A stretch of DNA of 64,000 bases, taken from assembly GCA_907163375.1 (NCBI GenBank), contig CAJQUW010000558.1, positions 62,001-126,000 of the forward strand, written 5' to 3'. The DNA comes from Prostheceraeus crozeri. Taxonomy: Eukaryota; Platyhelminthes; Polycladida; Euryleptidae. Shown here piece after piece: positions 57,336 through 64,000 of this stretch. Both the position numbers and the translations under genes were made by a program. Under the pieces are notes generated by a model, which saw only the letters and a list, made by a program, of their open reading frames with translations, ran no database searches and was not told the origin of the DNA. Position 1 is the first letter of the stretch, and each line of letters begins with the position of its first letter.

Positions 57336-60300
57336 ATTTGAAGACATTTGAATGAATGTATGATATACCCGTATGTCGGTTAGTGGTCCATGTTATTTTG
57401 GTAAGTGTTGGAACCAAATTGTTCGTTGTGTTTCTCTGATGCTCAAATCGCACCGCACGAGATGTATCTCGATAACAAACCAGAGAAATTTCTTTAAAAG
57501 TCGAATATTGCGCTAGATTGAAGATTTCTTTAACAATTTGCAGCAACATCCTAGATGACCAAAATATTGTGCAAGGAATATCTTTATACAGTATACTCGC
57601 AGGAAAAGAGGGAGAAAAGTGAGGAAACACTTCCATTATACGTGTAAAACTCTCCGTTTAAGCGGAAGAAATCATTGCATGGATTTCATGCCAGTCCATT
57701 CTTTGTAGCAGAAATAATTTTACCTTCTGTCCATAATGTCTGTCATCCATGTTCCAAGTGAAAGATTGTCCTGCAGTTTGCTTCCACTTGTTTATTAAAC
57801 ATTCATGTATTCAGTGATTCAGTGCAGTAAGAAACATCCCGAAGCAGTCTCCGATGAATTTTGATGTTTGAGAAAGATATGTTATACACAGTAGTATTCG
57901 CATTGTATTTCGTCGTGCATTGTGAATGCGGAAGGGGAGACCTGAAATAAACGTTAATCTTCCTCCAACCAATACAGCGTTGGCTGCCAGCAAAAACAGC
58001 TCTCTCACGACGATGTCTTTTCATGCTGATAGTAGGCCTACAGCAGCGACGCAATTTTCATATAAACCTTACAACAATATATACATCTAGAGGGCCTGCA
58101 TCAGAATCATACAAATACATACAAAATCATACAATGGTTTTGACATAGCTTAATGAATGAATTTTTACAAATTTATTTACTGATTCAATGACTAAAATGC
58201 TAAATTAAATGCTTCCTAGTTTTGGCTAGTGACTATTACCATTCCTTCGTTCCATTGCTTTTGATAAGCTGTTATACTGTGTAGGATTCATTTGTCATAG
58301 TTATAGGCGTGACATAATTTGAACAAAGATTATTTGTCTATACATTCTTCATTATCAGACTAATAATGTTTTTGTTTACCTGTGCTCATGAAAGAGAAAG
58401 ATTTCAATAACTGAATGATCAGAAATCTTAAATTAGAATAACGCCATACCTTCCATTCCATCAAGATTGCAATCACAGACAGTCAGTAACTTTAAATAGA
58501 TTCAAAATAATGCTTTTCAACCAGTGAAGCGGTTACTCAGCAATGTCTTAATTGTAGGTCAGTAACTCATAGGATATATTTATCCAACATTAGTGCATGG
58601 GTGTTATCAATTCAACAGAATGGTAACCATGGATCCATGACCGCATTGTTTTGGATTTCTGATGGCATCGGTAATGGAGAAAAACACCTTTCATTAATTT
58701 AAGATAAGCTTTGGTGGATGTTTTGTTTTTCTTTTACTTAGTTTTGAGCAAATGGCATTCTTTAGTTATTTTGTAAACTTATTTAGCAAAATACAAGTTA
58801 TGCCGTGAATTTTGTGGTGACGGAACAATCAACAAAAGTCTTCATGTATTTCTAACCATAAAGAAATAGTTTGTATAGGCTATTCTCGAATAGAACTGCC
58901 AGACCATTTTCTAAATGAATTTTGTGCAAATTGTATTTGAGCCAGGGTGGTTGAAAACATTTTTGATTGAAAAAAGGTATTTAAAACGTTTTTTATTTTA
59001 TAAAAAGTATAAAGTTTTTACTGTCCTCACGTTCGATCCTGCAATCCTACAAACCATAGATTTTTCCATGTGCCATCATTGTACATAGGTAAGATATCAG
59101 ACTTCCATTCTAGTCAACAATTATCTACTTCTATGCATTCGATTGAAACAATTCAAGCTTATCAATAATGTCGCTAAATAAATATATTCAGTATTTACAA
59201 TGAAAAATGAATTTATGTTTATCAAATTACGATGAAATGTTTGTCGAGAAAAAGAATTTATTCAAGTTTAAATGAAATTTGAGAATTTGTAGCAATGTTA
59301 GCATAATGCTCCGTTAGTTGCCTAAATAAACAGTGTTACTTTACTAAACAGTCTACTAAACAATAATTGACATTGAATTTTTACATTATCGAGAGATTAC
59401 AGAAGCAGTACACGTTTTGATAATAGGCCTTCTGCTGACATCCCCTGATAGTGATGCATTCAAGGAGGAATGAGGTTCGAAGGAGCAGTTTGAATTAGCA
59501 AGATCTGTTGATTTATTCCCAGACAAAGAATTGCGACTGCAGTCATAGACAGGTAGACAGTAGACAGGCCACTCATTGAAATAGGTTTACAAAAGATGCG
59601 GTATCAGATTTAGTAACTAAGAAGAGCAATTGACTGAACATCAGCGTGCGTGTCGATTTGAGATTGAAACTCACGAACTTGACACCTCGCTATCAGGAAT
59701 TGTATGGCAAACATCAGGCTCAATGCAGTCATCGTCTTTGGCCATTACATATAGCTTTTTGTTGTAATCTTTCTTGGTGAGACTTCCTAAATACATGGAC
59801 GTAGGCCTACTTACATATTTCCAGATTATTTGCATGAAAAGTCAGAAGTATTTGAAAACATGTGTTGATACTATCTTTGACTTCCTTTTTAAACTTGAAT
59901 GGGGACCTACTAGTTTAGAGGGAGGAATTAGGGATGTTTTAGTGGTAATTTGTTTATATCAATTTGTTAATGATAACTTTATTTTTTGATAGTAATCACT
60001 ATCAATCACATTCATCAAATTTCAATTGAAATTTGATGTTAACATCGTAGGTTGGGATAGACATACCAAGTCTTGCAAATTAAGACTATCCGAGATGCTC
60101 TGACTAGGAAAAGACTTCATTCAGCGCAACAGAGACGAAGATCAAACAACAATTTTTGACTGCATGTAGATTGAAGAAAATATCCTTTTAATGTTAGTTT
60201 TGATGGAGAAAGACATTCTTGACAAATTTGACTTTGATAACAACACATATTGATGCTGATAGTTCTTCATAGTGAGGAAAGAAAGAAGGCAACTCTGCTT

Positions 60301-61846
60301 TGTTTTACAGTCGATTTTCTATTTAAGTTAAGTTTCCAAAATATTTTCTGGGTGGACCACCTTGTTCCATCGACCTTTGAAGGCGCGGGACGCCGAAGTA
60401 AGTTTGTCGTGATTTAGAAATTAATAGAATTTAATAGAAATTCGACTGTAAAACAAAGAGGTCGAGTTACCTTTTTTCTTTGCTCTATATCAATATGATC
60501 TCCCGTCGTTTGGTCAACTACGTCAGACCATTCTGATGAAAATGTGTTTCTTTTACATGGCTTGTTCTACATAATACTTGGCATTTTCATGAGAGACGAC
60601 TGATTTTAGAATCCAATTTTTTTTAGCAAAATCTTTCATAATCAATTGATGAATGGATGCAATGGTTGCAAGAACTTTTTTAAGTTTTAATTCAGTGTAC
60701 TGTTCGGTTCAGATTTCAGCATTGATTTTTGTATTTGTGATGCTTGTTCTATTGCTCGCTTTTCTTATAATTCGTCATCATCATTTTGTATATACAACTC
60801 GCTTTAATTTATTATACTTAATTTTTTGTGGATTTGTTTTTTAATTAAAATTATTTTTAAGTATTAAGTCACTATAAAATCATCTTAATTTTTATAGTTT
60901 ATCATTTTCATTATATATTTACTACAGCTTCCTATTTATATTGAATTTATGTATTTTGTGTCATTGATTTATTGTTGATTGTATTATGGCAAGTATGTTA
61001 ATAATTAATGTGTCTTCTGAATCTGTGATTTCACATTTTTCATAGCAGTGTACTGCTTTTTGTTGGTATTGATCCTTTTGTTGTGCATAGGCACCGAGAC
61101 GGGCACATTCTATAATTTGTTGTGATTATTCCTGTCCTTGTGGTTCATTCCAAAACCTACACCAGAGACGTGAATCTGCAATTTTGAAGCTTTTCTTTAC
61201 AATATTCAATAATTGAAATCATCCGTTGCATTCACTGCGTCCTTTAACATCTTCTGTATCCGGCAGGGTTTTGCAGTCATTGTGTCAAACATCTCGTAGA
61301 AGGAACTCCTTTTATCTGAGAGCAGTCATCATATTGAACAATACTTTCGTTGATTGATTTTCTTTCTGACTATCTTGACTTCATATCTTAATCATGCCTG
61401 AAATGTACTCCGAAACTGTATTGATTCTCATTTTTTCTTGCAATATATATGATTTATTATTATTATTATTATTCAAAGATGTAATGTTCGATCGTTCCAT
61501 TGATTCCATCGATTATGTCGTGTGTGGTATGTTCTTCAATCATTTCGTTGTGAGAACTGAAATCCATCTTGTAAATGTATAATACTGCATCAGTTTCTTC
61601 ACTTTTCATTTGGCATCGAGAAAGGTTGCGGTGATCCGCTTGCCGCAATACGATGAAAAAAATTTTGCTAGCTGAAGTACTACAATACCTTTTTTTGCTT
61701 TTCCCAAATAAACTAATTAGATTCTCATAACTGTTTGAACTTTTTGAAAATCAAAATAGTCAACATCTATCATTTGAGCCGATAGGTGTTAGGCTTAGCT
61801 ATCGGCACCGGCATCTGTAATTTTCACTGAGGTCTGTCTTTCAAAC
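57336..61846 (+). repeat. Array unit 4, with an altered start
   Basis: 4511-base copy. Its first bases read ATTTGAAGACATTTGAATG in place of the ATTTATTTTCAG start of the other units, a local replacement at the junction. It also has a 3-base TAG insertion near 57893. Confidence 0.93.
60274..60523. mobile_element. Small inverted-repeat element in array unit 4
   Basis: Same element; its first bases read GAGGAAAG instead of GAGCAAAG. Confidence 0.7.
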
Positions 61847-64000
61847 ATTTATTTTCAGTTTGTGAGAAAATAATGAATGTATGATATACCCGTATGTCGG
61901 TTAGTGGTCCATGTTATTTTGGTAAGTGTTGGAACCAAATTGTTCGTTGTGTTTCTCTGATGCTCAAATCGCACCGCACGAGATGTATCTCGATAACAAA
62001 CCAGAGGAAATTTCTTTAAAAGTCGAATATTGCGCTAGATTGAAGATTTCTTTAACAATTTGCAGCAACATCCTAGATGACCAAAATATTGTGCAAGGAA
62101 TATCTTTATACAGTATACTCGCAGGAAAAGAGGGAGAAAAGTGAGGAAACACTCCCATTATACGTGTAAAACTCTCCGTTTAAGCGGAAGAAATCATTGC
62201 ATGGATTTCATGCCAGTCCATTCTTTGTAGCAGAAATAATTTTACCTTCTGTCCATAATGTCTGTCATCCATGTTCCAAGTGAAAGATTGTCCTGCAGTT
62301 TGCTTCCACTTGTTTATTAAACATTCATGTATTCAGTGATTCAGTGCAGTAAGAAACATCCCGAAGCAGTCTCCGATGAATTTTGATGTTTGAGAAAGAT
62401 ATGTTATACACAGTATTCGCATTGTATTTCGTCGTGCATTGTGAATGTGGAAGGGGAGACCTGAAATAAACGTTAATCTTCCTCCAACCAATACAGCGTT
62501 GGCTGCCAGCAAAAACAGCTCTCTCACGACGATGTCTTTTCATGCTGATAGTAGGCCTACAGCAGCGACGCAATTTTCATATAAACCTTACAACAATATA
62601 TACATCTAGAGGGCCTGCATCAGAATCATACAAATACATACAAAATCATACAATGGTTTTGACATAGCTTAATGAATGAATTTTTACAAATTTATTTGCT
62701 GATTCAATGACTAAAATGCTAAATTAAATGCTTCCTAGTTTTGGCTAGTGACTATTACCATTCCTTCGTTCCATTGCTTTTGATAAGCTGTTATACTGTG
62801 TAGGATTCATTTGTCATAGTTATAGGCGTGACATAATTTGAACAAAGATTATTTGTCTATACATTCTTCATTATCAGACTAATAATGTTTTTGTTTACCT
62901 GTGCTCATGAAAGAGAAAGATTTCAATAACTGAATGATCAGAAATCTTAAATTAGAATAACGCCATACCTTCCATTCCATCAAGATTGCAATCACAGACA
63001 GTCAGTAACTTTAAATAGATTCAAAATAATGCTTTTCAACCAGTGAAGCGGTTACTCAGCAATGTCTTAATTGTAGGTCAGTAACTCATAGGATATATTT
63101 ATCCAACATTAGTGCATGGGTGTTATCAATTCAACAGAATGGTAACCATGGATCCATGACCGCATTGTTTTGGATTTCTGATGGCATCGGTAATGGAGAA
63201 AAACACCTTTCATTAATTTAAGATAAGCTTTGGTGGATGTTTTTTTTTTCTTTTACTTAGTTTTGAGCAAATGGCATTCTTTAGTTATTTTGTAAACTTA
63301 TTTAGCAAAATACAAGTTATGCCGTGAATTTTGTGGTGACGGAACAATCAACAAAAGTCTTCATGTATTTCTAACCATAAAGAAATAGTTTGTATAGGCT
63401 ATTCTCGAATAGAACTGCCAGACCATTTTCTAAATGAATTTTGTGCAAATTGTATTTGAGCCAGGGTGGTTGAAAACATTTTTGATTGAAAAAAGGTATT
63501 TAAAACGATTTTTATTTTATAAAAAGTATAAAGTTTTTACTGTCCTCACGTTCGATCCTGCAATCCTACAAACCATAGATTTTTCCATGTGCCATCATTG
63601 TACATAGGTAAGATATCAGACTTCCATTCTAGTCAACAATTATCTACTTCTATGCATTCGATTGAAACAATTCAAGCTTATCAATAATGTCGCTAAATAA
63701 ATATATTCAGTATTTACAATGAAAAATGAATTTATGTTTATCAAATTACGATGAAATGTTTGTCGAGAAAAAGAATTTATTCAAGTTTAAATGAAATTTG
63801 AGAATTTGTAGCAATGTTAGCATAATGCTCCGTTAGTTGCCTAAATAAACAGTGTTACTTTACTAAACAGTCTACTAAACAATAATTGACATTGAATTTT
63901 TACATTATCGAGAGATTACAGAAGCAGTACACGTTTTGATAATAGGCCTTCTGCTGACATCCCCTGATAGTGATGCATTCAAGGAAGAATGAGGTTCGAA
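61847..64000 (+). repeat. Array unit 5, partial (window edge)
   Basis: First 2154 bases of a further copy. The array continues beyond the window, so its true copy number is unknown. Confidence 0.93.

Larger units (their letters stand above)
43862..64000 (+). repeat. Tandem array of ~4.5 kb units (four complete, one partial)
   Basis: Direct head-to-tail copies begin at 43862, 48300, 52819, 57336 and 61847, giving lengths of 4438, 4519, 4517 and 4511 bases and a partial last unit cut by the window edge. Landmarks recur at constant spacing, for example the 26-bp palindrome and the small inverted-repeat element. The internal copies look almost identical, with scattered single differences and small indels. 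The first copy is the most different, mainly over its first ~150 bases and at a short missing segment near 45213. No rRNA, histone, snRNA or tRNA sequence was recognised in the unit. Confidence 0.95.

Noticed and set aside
44281-62573. Open frames of 62-82 codons repeated in every array unit (for example near 44281, 46226, 47105 and 47846) as a conserved gene family
   Set aside because: The whole unit is nearly identical at DNA level, so conservation of the frames says nothing about selection. They are short, low-complexity (Phe/Leu/Ile-rich or basic) and lack motifs.

Overview
This is about 64 kb of AT-rich genomic DNA from an animal, most likely a marine invertebrate; an echinoderm or similar deuterostome is a guess from the mix of elements. 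The eukaryotic evidence is direct: an ornithine decarboxylase gene is split by a 4.6 kb intron with matching GT/AG borders and phases, and the rest is dominated by metazoan transposon families (piggyBac, Tc1-like, Crypton-like, Penelope-like, CR1/Jockey-like LINE, an LTR element, hAT, and non-autonomous elements).

Layout. 1-981: 3' half of a piggyBac element. 1038-1127: Tc1/IS630-type relic. 1380-1868: degenerate minisatellite. 4044-5333: intact open reading frame for a Crypton-type tyrosine recombinase. 7109-12525: the last two visible exons of ornithine decarboxylase (+), the only recognisable host gene; its intron holds a head-to-head pair of Penelope-like 3' ends (9917-10982). 13227-13698: non-autonomous hAT element with a perfect 8-bp target duplication. 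15290-18564: CR1/Jockey-like LINE (-), nearly open. 20409-23007: young but broken LTR retrotransposon (-). 23632-24345: LINE 3' fragment. 26.8-31.5 kb: hAT-type transposase gene with a long coiled-coil tail. 34581-35306: tRNA-like SINE head next to a fold-back inverted-repeat element. 40632-41858: second non-autonomous hAT element.

43862-64000: four complete and one partial direct copies of a ~4.5 kb unit, nearly identical to one another, running off the right edge. Each complete unit carries a small inverted-repeat element related to the one at 34.7 kb and a perfect 26-bp palindrome. No convincing gene is seen inside the unit.

No pathway links the genes: the window is one housekeeping polyamine gene in a transposon-rich region. 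The items most worth following are the 4.5 kb array, the fold-back element family with its shared 3' tail, the intact tyrosine recombinase and the enlarged loop in the decarboxylase. I did not find a clearly new multi-gene system.
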